A stretch of 64,000 bases of DNA, from contig CAYJGQ010000001.1 in NCBI GenBank assembly GCA_964369885.1, positions 1 to 64,000 of the forward strand, written 5' to 3'. The stretch comes from Heteroruminococcus sp964369885. GTDB taxonomy: Bacteria; Bacillota; Clostridia; Oscillospirales; Ruminococcaceae. This document shows, piece by piece, positions 41,172 through 50,238 of the stretch. The position numbers were made by a program, and so were the translations under genes. Each line of letters begins with the position of its first letter. Positions within the stretch are counted from its first letter, which is position 1. The notes beneath the pieces were generated by a model that worked only from the letters and a program-made list of their open reading frames with translations, had not been told where the DNA came from and did no database searches.

Positions 41172-42107
41172 TTATTCCCCCAAAAGTTCCCCCTCAATCA
41201 GTCTAAATCCTCGCAGGAAATCTGCGGCTGACACCTTGGCTTTACCCTCAAGTTGTATGGTTAAAAGTTGCAGTGCCCCACCCTGCGCACATACGGCATA
41301 CAGCCTGTCCTCCAGCGCCATCAGGGTGCCACAAGGCGCATCAAATGTTATGTCGACAGGACTGCTTTTGTGGATTTTCAGCATCTTGCCGCGCAGGCGT
41401 GTTTGTGCACCAGGCCAGGGCGAACATCCCCTCACAAGGTTGTGTAGCTCGGCGGCCGATTTTGTAAAGTCAAGCCGTCCCATCTCCTTGGACAACATGG
41501 GGGCATGGGTGGCCTTTTGGTGGTCCTGTGGGGTGCGGGGCAGTGTGCCACCATCACGCAAAACCTCAAGCGTATCCACCAGGCAGTCAGCACCAATAAC
41601 CGACAATCGCTCAAACAGCTCGCCCGAGGTTTCGTCCCTGTCTATGGGTGTTGTGCGTGTGAGGATTATATCCCCTGTGTCCATGCCCTCATCCATAAAC
41701 ATACTGCACACACCGCTTTGTTCATCCCCGTTTATCACGCTCCACTGTATGGGGGCGGCGCCACGGTAGGCCGGTAGCAATGAGGCATGGATGTTTATGC
41801 AACCGTGCTTTGGTAGCTCCAGTATATCAAGTGGGAGTATTCGGCCATAGGCCACCACCACAATTACATCGGGGGCAAGCTCTTTAAGCAGTGCAAGGGC
41901 GGTGCCATCGCGCAGTTTTTCGGGTTGGTAAACGGGTATATTGGCCTTTAGTGCCAGCTCCTTTGTGGGGGGTGGCACCGGCCTGCCGGATCGTCCCTTT
42001 GGGCGGTCGGGTTGGGTAAATACCCCCACCACCTCATGTTCCTTGCCCAGTATGCGCTCAAGGCAGGTTTTTGCAAAATCGGGCGTGCCCATAAACACAA
42101 TTCTCAT
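41172..42107 (-). CDS. fmt: Methionyl-tRNA formyltransferase
   Basis: The enzyme formylates Met-tRNA for initiation. The 311-residue protein has MRIVFMGTPDFA at the start, the formyl-THF site GCINIHASLLPAYRGAAPIQW (in part; about residues 104-124) with catalytic Asn/His, and a C-terminal OB-like tRNA-binding domain. GGAGGATC precedes the ATG. It follows def after 24 bases, the standard pairing. Confidence 0.97.
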   Translation of the reverse strand: MRIVFMGTPDFAKTCLERILGKEHEVVGVFTQPDRPKGRSGRPVPPPTKELALKANIPVYQPEKLRDGTALALLKELAPDVIVVVAYGRILPLDILELPKHGCINIHASLLPAYRGAAPIQWSVINGDEQSGVCSMFMDEGMDTGDIILTRTTPIDRDETSGELFERLSVIGADCLVDTLEVLRDGGTLPRTPQDHQKATHAPMLSKEMGRLDFTKSAAELHNLVRGCSPWPGAQTRLRGKMLKIHKSSPVDITFDAPCGTLMALEDRLYAVCAQGGALQLLTIQLEGKAKVSAADFLRGFRLIEGELLGE

Positions 42108-42131
42108 TTTAGATCCTCCGTTTTGGGGTGA

Positions 42132-42611
42132 TTAGTCATCCTGCTCCTGCTCCAACTCCTCAATGCTGAGCATACGACTGGCCTTATCTTTGAACAACAC
42201 ACCATCAAGGTGGTCAAGTTCATGGCAGATGGCCACAGCCATAAGTTCCTCTCCCTCAAGGGTAAACTCCTCGCCGTTGCGGTCCTGCGCCTCCACCTTA
42301 ACATAGGCAGGGCGGGTTACCATACCCCACTGCTCGGGGCAGGAAAGACAGCCCTCTTGACCCTCCTGCTCACCCTCAATCTCAACAATTTTGGGGTTTA
42401 TAAGCTCTATATGTCCTTCGCCAACATCCACAATTACGGCGCGGCGCAGTACCCCCACCTGTGGGGCGGCCAGCCCCACGCCGTTTGCACGGATCATGGT
42501 TTCAAGCATGTCATCCAACAAATCGTGCAGTCGTGCATCAAAGTTCTCCACAGGGCGGCTTACCTTACGAAGCCGTGGGTTTTCATCGGTCAAAATTTTG
42601 CGGTAGGCCAT
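42132..42611 (-). CDS. def: Peptide deformylase
   Basis: This metalloenzyme removes the formyl group from nascent proteins. All three motifs are present in 159 residues: GVGLAAPQVG (about 45-54), EGCLSCPE (about 86-93; Cys is the metal ligand) and HELDHLDG (about 130-137). GGAGGAG precedes the ATG. It is the standard partner of fmt and lies 81 bases after priA. Confidence 0.97.
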   Translation of the reverse strand: MAYRKILTDENPRLRKVSRPVENFDARLHDLLDDMLETMIRANGVGLAAPQVGVLRRAVIVDVGEGHIELINPKIVEIEGEQEGQEGCLSCPEQWGMVTRPAYVKVEAQDRNGEEFTLEGEELMAVAICHELDHLDGVLFKDKASRMLSIEELEQEQDD

Positions 42612-42692
42612 GGTTAACTCCTCCTAATTATGTATAATTTATTCGCATAGCTGCCTTTGTAAAGAAGGGTTTTTATATTGGCAGGGTTAATA

Positions 42693-45143
42693 TTAAAACC
42701 CCGAGTCATACCCCGGATCTATAAATGCGCTCACCCCTGCATTGGCACGGTCCTTTGAAAAATCACGCAGGGCATCGCTTAGCAGTTGTCGGGTTTGTTT
42801 GGTGTTTGCGCATTTTAAAAGCAGTTTTTGGCGGTAGCGGCCTGCCACCTTTGGCACCGTTGCCTCGGCAGGGCCAAGCAGCCGTATTGGTAGGGTGGGG
42901 TGGTCTTTGGCCAGCTGTTTTGTCAGCTTTTGGCCAAACCTAAGGGCGGCGGCGGCTGTGCGGGCCGTGTCCTCCCCGGCAAAACCCACAAGCCATATGC
43001 GGCAAAATGGTGGGTAAAGATGCAGTCGTCTAAGCCCAATTTCCTCGCCGTAAAACTGCTCGTATTGCTGTGTGGCGGCCAGTTCTATTATTGGGTTTTG
43101 GGGCACATAGGTTTGTATAAAGGCTCTGCCTGGGCGGTGTCCTCGCCCACATCGTCCCACCACCTGTGTTATGAGTGAGAAGGCCTGCTCGCCCGAGCGG
43201 AAGCTGTCGGCAAAAAGCATTTGATCGGCCGCCAGCACCCCCACAAGGGTTACATTGGGAAAATCCAGCCCCTTGGCCACCATCTGCGTGCCCAGTAGTA
43301 TATCATACTCCCCGTCACCAAAGGCGGTAAGCAGTTTGCGGTGGGAGTGACGCGACATGGTGGAGTCGGCATCCATGCGCAGTATTTTGGCCTGTGGGAA
43401 GAGCTCTGCAAGTTGCTCTTGGGCACGCTGTGTGCCAAGGCCTGTGTAGTGTATAAAGCGGCTGGCACAGTGGGGACAGCTCTCGGGTTTTTGGGTGCTT
43501 GTGCCACAGTAGTGGCAAACCAGCCGTCCATTGGCCGCATGATAGGTCATGGAAACCGAGCAGTGGGGGCACTGCACCTCCTGGGCGCACTGCACACATC
43601 TAACCCTTGTGCTGTGGCCACGGCGGTTTAACAGTAGCACCGACTGTTCCCCCACCTCCAAATTGTGGTGAAGCTCGTCAAGCAGGGTTTGAGACAACCC
43701 CTGAGAGGAGGACTCATCCTCCTTCATATCTATTATAGTGACATCGGGGAGTTTTGCCACGCCGTAGCGCTCTTTTAGGCAGGTTAGTTTATAGTCCCCG
43801 CTTTTTGCGCGGTAAAAGCTTTCTATCGAGGGTGTGGCCGAACAGAGCACAAGCCCGCATTTGTTGTAGCGCGAGCGTATTTTGGCCACCTCTCGGGCAT
43901 CGTAGCGTGGGGAGCGCCCGCTATGGTAGGACTGTTCCTGCTCCTCGTCTATTACAATCAGTCCAAGGTTTTGCAGTGGGGCAAACACGGCCGAGCGTGT
44001 TCCCACCACAATTGAGGCCTTTCCTGCCTTTATACGTTTCCACTGTTCAAGGCGGCCACCCATCGAAAGGCCGCTGTGTATTACGGCCACCTCCTGCCCA
44101 AAATTTTGGCAAAAAAGCGATATGGTTTGGGGGGTCAGGGCTATTTCGGGCACAAGCACTATGGCGGTTTTACCCTTTTTAAGCACACTGCGTATCAGGG
44201 ACAAAAACACCTGTGTTTTGCCACTGCCTGTAACCCCATAAAGCATGGCCGTGCCCCCTGTGGGCAATTGGCAAAGCTCCTCTAAGCTGTGCAGGGCCTC
44301 GGTCTGCTCCCTCGACAGCTCCACCTCGGGCGGTGGCCCATGGTCGCAGGCCAGCTCCTCGGGTTGTTTTTCCACCTCGGCCTGCTCATAGCGTGCAATG
44401 CCGGCCGCCACCACCTTATCCACCACTCCACGGGTAACCCCTGCGTAGTAGCAAACCTCCTTTAGGCTCAGTGCGTCGGCCTCCTCCAGTAGTTCCTTTA
44501 CGGCCTGCTGTTTTTCGGTGAAGGGGGGTGGGTTTTCGGGTGGGTCGCACAGTTCCACCATGGTTTGGGTTTCGTCGGCCATGCGGCGGCGTGCGGCTTG
44601 ACTTTGTGCCACCACGCCACACTCCACAAGCTGTGCCACCATGCCCGCAGCCTCGGCACCCAGCTCCTTTGTAAGGGCTGTTACGGCGGCCGCCTTGCGC
44701 CGACGTTTTAGCCAATCGGTTACAAGCTGTGCCTCCTTGTCCAGCGCGTATAGGCTTTGGGAGAGTTTTTCGCTCCAATTGGGGGAGAGGGTAATTTCCA
44801 TCTCCATATGTATGCCAAACCCTGCCGGCAACAGCGCCGACAGGGCCTCATACCATGTGCAAAAGGTCTGCTCACGCAGATAGCGCAAAAGTGCCAACCC
44901 CTCGGCATTTAGTGCAGGGGTTTTGTCCTCACAGCTGATCAGCGGTTTTAGGGATGCCGCTGGGGTATCGGTGGTAAAAAGCTCCACCACAAGCCCCATG
45001 CGGCTCTTTTTTGATGCACCAAATCCCACCGTCACCCGACAGCCCTCGCACAGGCCCTCAAGATGGGGTGGGACAATGTAGTCATAGAGTTTGTCGAAGT
45101 GGTAGGCGGTTTGGGAAACCGCCACTCGGGCGACAAGGCTCAA
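42693..45143 (-). CDS. priA: Primosomal protein N' (replication restart helicase PriA)
   Basis: The 816-residue 3'-5' helicase has an N-terminal 3'-end-binding domain, a winged helix (about 190-260), the Walker A box GVTGSGKTQVF (about 305-315), and a zinc region with CVQCAQEVQCPHC and CHYCGTS. It reloads the replisome at stalled forks. The Walker B region is IDEEQEQSY rather than the usual DEEH. The start is TTG at MSLVARV, 9 bases after GAAAGAGGTG, and the frame has no better start nearby. It lies 13 bases after coaBC. Confidence 0.95.
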   Translation of the reverse strand: MSLVARVAVSQTAYHFDKLYDYIVPPHLEGLCEGCRVTVGFGASKKSRMGLVVELFTTDTPAASLKPLISCEDKTPALNAEGLALLRYLREQTFCTWYEALSALLPAGFGIHMEMEITLSPNWSEKLSQSLYALDKEAQLVTDWLKRRRKAAAVTALTKELGAEAAGMVAQLVECGVVAQSQAARRRMADETQTMVELCDPPENPPPFTEKQQAVKELLEEADALSLKEVCYYAGVTRGVVDKVVAAGIARYEQAEVEKQPEELACDHGPPPEVELSREQTEALHSLEELCQLPTGGTAMLYGVTGSGKTQVFLSLIRSVLKKGKTAIVLVPEIALTPQTISLFCQNFGQEVAVIHSGLSMGGRLEQWKRIKAGKASIVVGTRSAVFAPLQNLGLIVIDEEQEQSYHSGRSPRYDAREVAKIRSRYNKCGLVLCSATPSIESFYRAKSGDYKLTCLKERYGVAKLPDVTIIDMKEDESSSQGLSQTLLDELHHNLEVGEQSVLLLNRRGHSTRVRCVQCAQEVQCPHCSVSMTYHAANGRLVCHYCGTSTQKPESCPHCASRFIHYTGLGTQRAQEQLAELFPQAKILRMDADSTMSRHSHRKLLTAFGDGEYDILLGTQMVAKGLDFPNVTLVGVLAADQMLFADSFRSGEQAFSLITQVVGRCGRGHRPGRAFIQTYVPQNPIIELAATQQYEQFYGEEIGLRRLHLYPPFCRIWLVGFAGEDTARTAAAALRFGQKLTKQLAKDHPTLPIRLLGPAEATVPKVAGRYRQKLLLKCANTKQTRQLLSDALRDFSKDRANAGVSAFIDPGYDSGF

Positions 45144-45156
45144 AAAAGCACCTCTT

Positions 45157-46377
45157 TCACGCTGGGGTGGGGGAGTGGGGCTTCCCCTCTTTATATAGTT
45201 TCAGGGCTTGACTTAGTATTACATTGCCAAGCTCATATTTGCTCATACATTCAAGTTGTTCTGTGCCATCGTGACCCACAAGGGTGGCAATGTTTGTATC
45301 CACGCCAAAGCCTGCACCCTGTTTGCCCACCTCGTTGGCCACCACAAGTTGCACCCCTTTTTGCTGCAATTTGCGCGCGGCATTTTGCACAAGGTCACAA
45401 GTTTCCATGCAAAATCCCACCAACACCTGTCCCTCGGGGCGGTTTTTGCCCAGTGTGGCAAGTATATCGGTGGTGCGTGCAAGCTCAAGGCTCAGCTCCC
45501 CTTGCCCCTTTTTAAGCTTGTGCTCGGCCATGCTTTTGGGGGTGTAGTCGGCCACTGCGGCCGATTTTATAACTATATCGGCCGTTTTTGCCGCCGTGGT
45601 TACCTCACGCAGCATATCGGCCGCACTGCGCACATCAACACGCTCCACCCCATGGGGGCAGGACAGTGCCGTGGGGCCCGACACAAGTGTCACCTTTGCC
45701 CCACGACGGGCGGCGGCCAGGGCGGTTTGGTACCCCATTTTACCGCTCGAGCGGTTGGTAAGGTAGCGCACGGGGTCTAAATCCTCGCAGGTGGGGCCGG
45801 CGCTTACCACCACATTTATACCCTGCATATCCTTAGGGGTAAGGGTGGCGGCCAAAGCCTCGGTTAACTGTGAGGGCTCGGGCATACGCCCGGGGCCAAC
45901 ATCGCCACAGGCAAGGTACCCGCTGTCGGGGGTTAGAATTTCTATGCCACGCAGTTTTAGCTCCTCAAGGTTTTGCTGAGTTACGGGGTTTTGGTACATG
46001 GCGGTATTCATGGCCGGCGCCAGTATTTTGGGGCAGGTGCAGGCCAAAAATGTCGTGCTTAGCATGTCGTCGGCAATGCCGTGGTTTAGCTTTGCAATTA
46101 TGTTGGCCGTGGCCGGCGCCACCAAAAAAGCATCGGCACGCTTGGCCAGCGACACATGCTGTACATTCCACTGAAAGTTGCGGTCAAAGGTGTCAATTAG
46201 CACACGGTTTCCGGTAAGGGTCTCAAAGGTGAGGGGGGCTACAAAATTTGTGGCATTTGCGGTCATGAGGACATGAACATCCCCGCCCTGCTTTACAAGC
46301 TCGCTGACAAGGGCGGCCGTTTTATATGCCGCAATGCCACCGCTCACCCCTATTAGCAGAGTTTTTCCCGAAAACAT
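45157..46377 (-). CDS. coaBC: Bifunctional phosphopantothenoylcysteine decarboxylase/ligase
   Basis: The protein joins cysteine to phosphopantothenate and decarboxylates it, two steps of CoA synthesis. Its CoaC half (about residues 1-175) has GVSGGIAAYK and the catalytic NVQHVSLAKRAD plus the flavin site PAMNTAMY; its CoaB half (about 185-406) has SAGPTCEDLDPVRYLTNRSSG (in part). The second ATG is chosen because GGAGGG is 7 bases before it (406 residues). It follows rpoZ after 26 bases, as in Bacillus. Confidence 0.96.
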   Translation of the reverse strand: MFSGKTLLIGVSGGIAAYKTAALVSELVKQGGDVHVLMTANATNFVAPLTFETLTGNRVLIDTFDRNFQWNVQHVSLAKRADAFLVAPATANIIAKLNHGIADDMLSTTFLACTCPKILAPAMNTAMYQNPVTQQNLEELKLRGIEILTPDSGYLACGDVGPGRMPEPSQLTEALAATLTPKDMQGINVVVSAGPTCEDLDPVRYLTNRSSGKMGYQTALAAARRGAKVTLVSGPTALSCPHGVERVDVRSAADMLREVTTAAKTADIVIKSAAVADYTPKSMAEHKLKKGQGELSLELARTTDILATLGKNRPEGQVLVGFCMETCDLVQNAARKLQQKGVQLVVANEVGKQGAGFGVDTNIATLVGHDGTEQLECMSKYELGNVILSQALKLYKEGKPHSPTPA

Positions 46378-46403
46378 GCTCATCCCTCCTCACCAAATAG
46401 TTT

Positions 46404-46595
46404 TTATAGATGGGGAACCTTCTCGGTTCCGTCGGCAAAAAGCTCCACCGCCAAACTAACCGACTTACCCTCAAGCGATTCCTTGCGCTCCTCGCTCTCC
46501 TGGGCTAACTTGCGGGCTTTTCTGGCCACTGCCACCACAAATTCGTAGTAGTTGTCGCCCTTTTGAAGTATCTGAGACATAGCGGGTTTAAGCAT
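46404..46595 (-). CDS. rpoZ: DNA-directed RNA polymerase omega subunit
   Basis: The small RNA polymerase subunit stabilises beta'. The 63-residue protein starts MLKPAMSQILQKGDNYYEFV and has VVAVARKARKLAQE, the conserved VxxxAKRAR-type helix. The second half is shorter than in most omega subunits but the position between gmk and coaBC is diagnostic. GAGGTGC precedes the ATG, which overlaps the gmk stop codon by 8 bases. Confidence 0.9.
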   Translation of the reverse strand: MLKPAMSQILQKGDNYYEFVVAVARKARKLAQESEERKESLEGKSVSLAVELFADGTEKVPHL

Positions 46596-47205
46596 TTTTA
46601 AGCACCTCATCAATTAATTTTTTTTGGAAATCCACCGAGCACTTGGCCGCTTTTATCACGGCATCAAGCTGTGTCACTGCGGTGTCAAGGTCATCGTTTA
46701 CTATAACATAATCATAACTTGTAGCCTGCTCAAGCTCGGTAAGCGCCGCCAACATGCGCTCCCTTACCGTTTCCTCGTCCTCGGTGCCACGTCCCTCAAG
46801 GCGGCGCCTTAGCACCGCAACACTGGGAGGTAGCACGAATACAAGTAAAGCCTCGGGCATGGAGCTTTTAACCTGCATTGCTCCCTGCACCTCTATTTCA
46901 AGCACTACATCACGCCCCTGCTCCAGCTGTGCCTCCACAAAAGGGCGTGGGGTTCCGTAGTAGTTGCCGTTGTACTGGGCATATTCAAGCATACGGCCAT
47001 TCTCGGCCATATCCAAAAACTGCTGTTTTGTAAGAAAATGATAGTGTTTGCCATCCTCCTCGCCGGGGCGTGGTGTGCGGGTTGTGGCCGACACCGAGTA
47101 GCAAACATTCTCACGCCCAAGCATATACTGCTCAAGCATTGTACCCTTGCCCACCCCCGATGGGCCGGAAAATACAATTAGAAGCCCTCGTTTAGTCATC
47201 GGCAT
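46588..47205 (-). CDS. gmk: Guanylate kinase
   Basis: The enzyme phosphorylates GMP to GDP. It has the P-loop FSGPSGVGKGTML (about residues 12-24), the GMP site TTRTPRPGEEDGKHY and lid VLPPS. Of the three in-frame ATGs near the start, MPMTKRG is 6 bases after AGGAGG and gives 205 residues. It overlaps remA by 14 bases and rpoZ by 8, so translation is coupled along the operon. Confidence 0.96.
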   Translation of the reverse strand: MPMTKRGLLIVFSGPSGVGKGTMLEQYMLGRENVCYSVSATTRTPRPGEEDGKHYHFLTKQQFLDMAENGRMLEYAQYNGNYYGTPRPFVEAQLEQGRDVVLEIEVQGAMQVKSSMPEALLVFVLPPSVAVLRRRLEGRGTEDEETVRERMLAALTELEQATSYDYVIVNDDLDTAVTQLDAVIKAAKCSVDFQKKLIDEVLKNA

Positions 47206-47458
47206 CCATATCCTCCTCGTCGTCGTAGTCCACAAGGCGGTTGGCCACAGTTTCGGGTTGTACTGCCGACAGTATAACATGGTCAGAGTCGGTAATTATA
47301 ACAGCGCGGGTGCGGCGGCCGTAGGTGGCATCCACCAGAGACCCACGCTCCCTTGCATCCTGTATAATACGTTTTATGGGGGCCGACTCGGGGCTTACTA
47401 TGGCCACAAGGCGGTTGGCCGAAACCATATTGCCAAAACCTATGTTTATTAGCTTCAT
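47192..47458 (-). CDS. remA: Extracellular matrix regulator RemA family protein
   Basis: This is an 88-residue DNA-binding protein of the DUF370/RemA family; in Bacillus it activates biofilm matrix genes and forms an arc-shaped oligomer. The conserved MKLINIGFGNMVSANRLVAI start and SPESAPIKRIIQDARERGSLVDATYGRRTRAVIITDS region (cited in part) are present. A short acidic tail (EEDMDADD) overlaps the gmk start. AAAGGAG precedes the ATG. The position between yicC and gmk is conserved across Firmicutes. Confidence 0.94.
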   Translation of the reverse strand: MKLINIGFGNMVSANRLVAIVSPESAPIKRIIQDARERGSLVDATYGRRTRAVIITDSDHVILSAVQPETVANRLVDYDDEEDMDADD

Positions 47459-47522
47459 GTTTATGATTACTCCTTTGCGGCAGATTTTTTGTCACAATGT
47501 GAGGGCTGTGCGCAAAATATTA

Positions 47523-47684
47523 TCAGTCGTGATTTTTGCGGTTTTTAGCCACCAAAAATACCGCCACGGCCGCCACGACCACCAACACCAACACACCTAC
47601 ACCCACCAGTGCAAGCGGAAAGGGGCTTGCCATAAAAATTGCGGTAGGGCCGTCTGCTCCGCCAATTACTCCAATGCTACTCAT
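47523..47684 (-). CDS. GGADGPT mini-protein, OadB-signature small membrane protein
   Basis: A 53-residue gene too short for usual gene finders. It starts MSSIGVIGGADGPTAIFMAS, followed by one strong membrane helix (about residues 23-45) and the basic tail KNRKNHD. IGVIGGADGPTAIF is the signature of a conserved membrane motif in the beta subunit of sodium-pumping decarboxylases (OadB/GcdB), there part of a 370-430 residue protein; here it stands alone with a single helix. It begins 15 bases after the yicC stop codon and ends 64 bases before remA, on the same strand and within the operon. The ribosome binding site is weak, so coupling to yicC is likely. Confidence 0.72.
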   Translation of the reverse strand: MSSIGVIGGADGPTAIFMASPFPLALVGVGVLVLVVVAAVAVFLVAKNRKNHD

Positions 47685-47699
47685 TGTCTTTATACCCCA

Positions 47700-48578
47700 T
47701 TATTCAATGTTCTGTATCTGCTCACGAATTTTTTCAATCTCGGCCTTTATGTCCACCACCGTGTGGGCAATGTCAATATCCTGCGCCTTTGAGCCTATGG
47801 TGTTTACCTCACGGTTCATCTCCTGCACCAAGAAGTCAAGTTTGCGCCCTATGGCCTCGGGGCTGTCCAAAATAACATGGAACTGATCCATATGACTGCG
47901 CAGACGCACGGTTTCCTCGTCCACCGCCACCTTTTCGGCAAATATAGCGGCCTCCTGGAGTATGCGTCCCTCGTCCACGCCTACCTGCCCAAGCACCTCC
48001 TGCATTTTGGCCAAAAGGCGGGCGCGGTGGTTTTCCACCGTCACGGGGGAGCGCTGCTCCACACGGGCAAGCAGTGTTTTTATGTTTTCAATGCGGGATA
48101 ACAGGTCAACACGTAGGTTTGCGCCCTCGTCGGCCCTCATGCCCACAAAGGCCTCAATGGCCACCTCGGCCACCTGCCGCACCATCTCCCAGACTGCATC
48201 GGCATCCTCGACAGGTCTTCTCACCACATATATATCCTGAAAACGTGCAATGTCGGCAAGGGTTATGTTGCCCCCTATTTTCAGGGCATCGCTCAGGCCG
48301 CACAGCGCCTCAAGGTAGCCCTTTGCAAGGGCGTGATCTATGGCCACCTCGGCTCCACCGCTGTCCAGCGAGGTAATGCTCAGCGATACATCCACCTTGC
48401 CCCTTGCAATGTGCTTTTGGGTGAGCTTTTTTAGGCGCTCCTCGGTGTAGGCATAACTGCGAGGAAGCCGACAGGAGCATTCAAAATAACGGTGATTTAC
48501 CGAGCGAATCTCGACTGTTATCTCCTTGCCACCAAGTGTCTGCTGGCACCGACCAAAACCCGTCATACTCTTTACCAC
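47700..48578 (-). CDS. yicC: YicC/YloC family endoribonuclease
   Basis: The 292-residue protein has the diagnostic start KSMTGFGR and VEIRSVNHRYFEC, and the C-terminal DUF1732 region with ETVRLRSHMDQF and FLVQEMNREVNTIGSKAQD (in part). Relatives in E. coli and Bacillus act on RNA as endoribonucleases. The GTG start is chosen because GGGAGG is 8 bases upstream; an ATG four codons later (MTGFGR) is an alternative. It is the first gene of the long housekeeping operon. Confidence 0.93.
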   Translation of the reverse strand: MVKSMTGFGRCQQTLGGKEITVEIRSVNHRYFECSCRLPRSYAYTEERLKKLTQKHIARGKVDVSLSITSLDSGGAEVAIDHALAKGYLEALCGLSDALKIGGNITLADIARFQDIYVVRRPVEDADAVWEMVRQVAEVAIEAFVGMRADEGANLRVDLLSRIENIKTLLARVEQRSPVTVENHRARLLAKMQEVLGQVGVDEGRILQEAAIFAEKVAVDEETVRLRSHMDQFHVILDSPEAIGRKLDFLVQEMNREVNTIGSKAQDIDIAHTVVDIKAEIEKIREQIQNIE

Positions 48579-48651
48579 TGTAAAATCCTCCCTCAACTGG
48601 GCCATAATTTGCTATAAATTCCGCAATTTTACGCAATTTCTCTATCTTAGT

Positions 48652-48680
48652 ATTGTACATGTGTAATGCAAATTTGTCAA
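48652..48680 (-). promoter_or_regulatory. Promoter of the yicC operon
   Basis: Minus-strand TTGACA (48675-48680) and TACAAT (48652-48657), exactly 17 bases apart. It probably drives yicC through priA and beyond. Confidence 0.8.
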
Positions 48681-48768
48681 TTGAAAAGCCAAATACAGGA
48701 TATTTTTAGTCATGTGTTCCCACCCGGGAATTTTTTGGCGCAAAATATAGGCATTATCCCACATTTGA

Positions 48769-48777
48769 TGCTATAAT
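48769..48777 (+). promoter_or_regulatory. Extended -10 promoter before cca
   Basis: TGCTATAAT is an extended -10 box 88 bases before the cca start codon; no clear -35 box. Confidence 0.55.
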
Positions 48778-48864
48778 ACGGGGTAAGAACAGATGTGTTT
48801 TGGTCTGTGATCGACAAGCATCTGCGCCTTTGGGCATATTTGTAGCTATTAAGGGGGGGTGGCC

Positions 48865-50094
48865 ATGACCTATCCAAAAAATGTGGAATTTATAATAAAC
48901 ACCCTCGAGGCCCACGGATTTGAGGGCTACATTGTGGGCGGTTGTGTGCGTGACGCCCTGCTTGGCCGCACCCCAACCGATTTTGACCTCTGCACAAACG
49001 CCACCCCACAGCAAATAGAGGCCTGCTTTGAGGGGCTGCGTATGCGCAAAAACGGCCTTAAGCACGGCACACTCACCCTTATTATTGACCACACCCCCTA
49101 CGAGGTAACCACATTTCGCACCGAGAGCGTATACACCGACAATCGCCGCCCCGACAGTGTAAGTTTTGTCGCCTCGCTTGAGCAGGATCTGCGCAGGCGG
49201 GATTTTACGGTAAACGCCATGGCACATAGCCATCGCACAGGGGTGGTGGATTGTTTTGGTGGGCAGGAGGATTTAAGATGTGGTGTAATCCGCGCGGTGG
49301 ACGACCCCACACAGCGCTTTTTGGAGGATGGACTGCGCATAATGCGCGGACTGCGCTTTGCCGCCACCTACGGCTTTGAGGTGGAGCAACAAACCGCTTT
49401 GGCCATGCTTAACTGCCGTGGGCTGTTAAAAAACATCTCGGGGGAGCGCATAAGCGCCGAGCTTGCAAAGTTAATAGTGGGTGATGGGGCGGGTAGCATT
49501 CTTGCAGGATTTTGGGAGGTTTTGGCCACTATATTGCCCGAGATTTCGTCCCACCCCGACCCTGCCGCCGCCACCCGAGCCATAGCGGCCGCACCGCCCT
49601 GCCACATTGTGCGCCTTGCACTACTGCTGGGCGGCAAGGGTGGGAGCACCGCCCCCCTGCGTCGCCTTAAGTTTGACGACAAAACCATTGCAGGGGTGGG
49701 GGCTACTATAAAACATTCGGTCTGCAGTGTCCCCCAAAACGACATTGCGGTAAAGTATTTGCTGGGCAACATCGGCCCGCAGGGTTTTGAGCGGCTACTG
49801 CAATTTTGGCGAGCCCTTGCAAAGACCGAGCAAAACCCCCAAACCTCCTGCGCCAAAATTTCACAGCTTGATACCGCCCAAAAACTTTACGCGCGGGTAA
49901 TGTCGGCAGGGGAGTGTTACAACCTTTCCATGCTTTGCATCACAGGGGAGGAGCTGCTAACACTGGGCCTACCGCAGGGGCCTAAAATAGGCAAATTTTT
50001 GGGCGAACTGCTCGAGCTTGTGATGCAGGGCAGGCTGAGCAATGACAAATCGGAACTACTGCAATACGCAAAAAACCGAGCTGCTGATTTATAA
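48865..50094 (+). CDS. cca: CCA tRNA nucleotidyltransferase
   Basis: The 409-residue protein is a class II nucleotidyltransferase that adds or repairs the CCA end of tRNAs. It shows YIVGGCVRDALLGRTPTDFD (about residues 22-41, with the catalytic DxD), RRDFTVNAMA and the ERxxxE-like RISAELAKLI. The ATG is 5 bases after a G7 run; a GTG two codons earlier is less likely. The protein could also be a poly(A) polymerase, but TP-x-DFDLCTNATP favours the CCA enzyme. The tRNAs in this window already carry encoded CCA, so its main role may be repair. Confidence 0.93.
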   Translation: MTYPKNVEFIINTLEAHGFEGYIVGGCVRDALLGRTPTDFDLCTNATPQQIEACFEGLRMRKNGLKHGTLTLIIDHTPYEVTTFRTESVYTDNRRPDSVSFVASLEQDLRRRDFTVNAMAHSHRTGVVDCFGGQEDLRCGVIRAVDDPTQRFLEDGLRIMRGLRFAATYGFEVEQQTALAMLNCRGLLKNISGERISAELAKLIVGDGAGSILAGFWEVLATILPEISSHPDPAAATRAIAAAPPCHIVRLALLLGGKGGSTAPLRRLKFDDKTIAGVGATIKHSVCSVPQNDIAVKYLLGNIGPQGFERLLQFWRALAKTEQNPQTSCAKISQLDTAQKLYARVMSAGECYNLSMLCITGEELLTLGLPQGPKIGKFLGELLELVMQGRLSNDKSELLQYAKNRAADL

Positions 50095-50206
50095 AAAGGG
50101 GTTACCGCATTAAACTATTTTATTGTTATCAGTGGGTACTTATAGAGTCATTGTATAATTAATCTTGAGGCAGTATTTTGTCCTGCTACAAAAAAATTAA
50201 TTTGTT

Positions 50207-50238
50207 TGAAAGGATTTACTCCTCCCGCTCGTGTTATA
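50207..50238 (+). promoter_or_regulatory. Putative ECF-sigma promoter of the calcium-repeat protein operon
   Basis: TGAAAGG (50207-50213) and CGTGTTATA (50230-50238) do not fit sigma-A but resemble ECF promoters (GAAAC-type -35, CGTxTTA-type -10). Because the operon downstream encodes an ECF sigma factor, autoregulation is the natural reading. A short AAGGC/GCCTT hairpin (50245-50259) follows in the leader. Confidence 0.55.
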
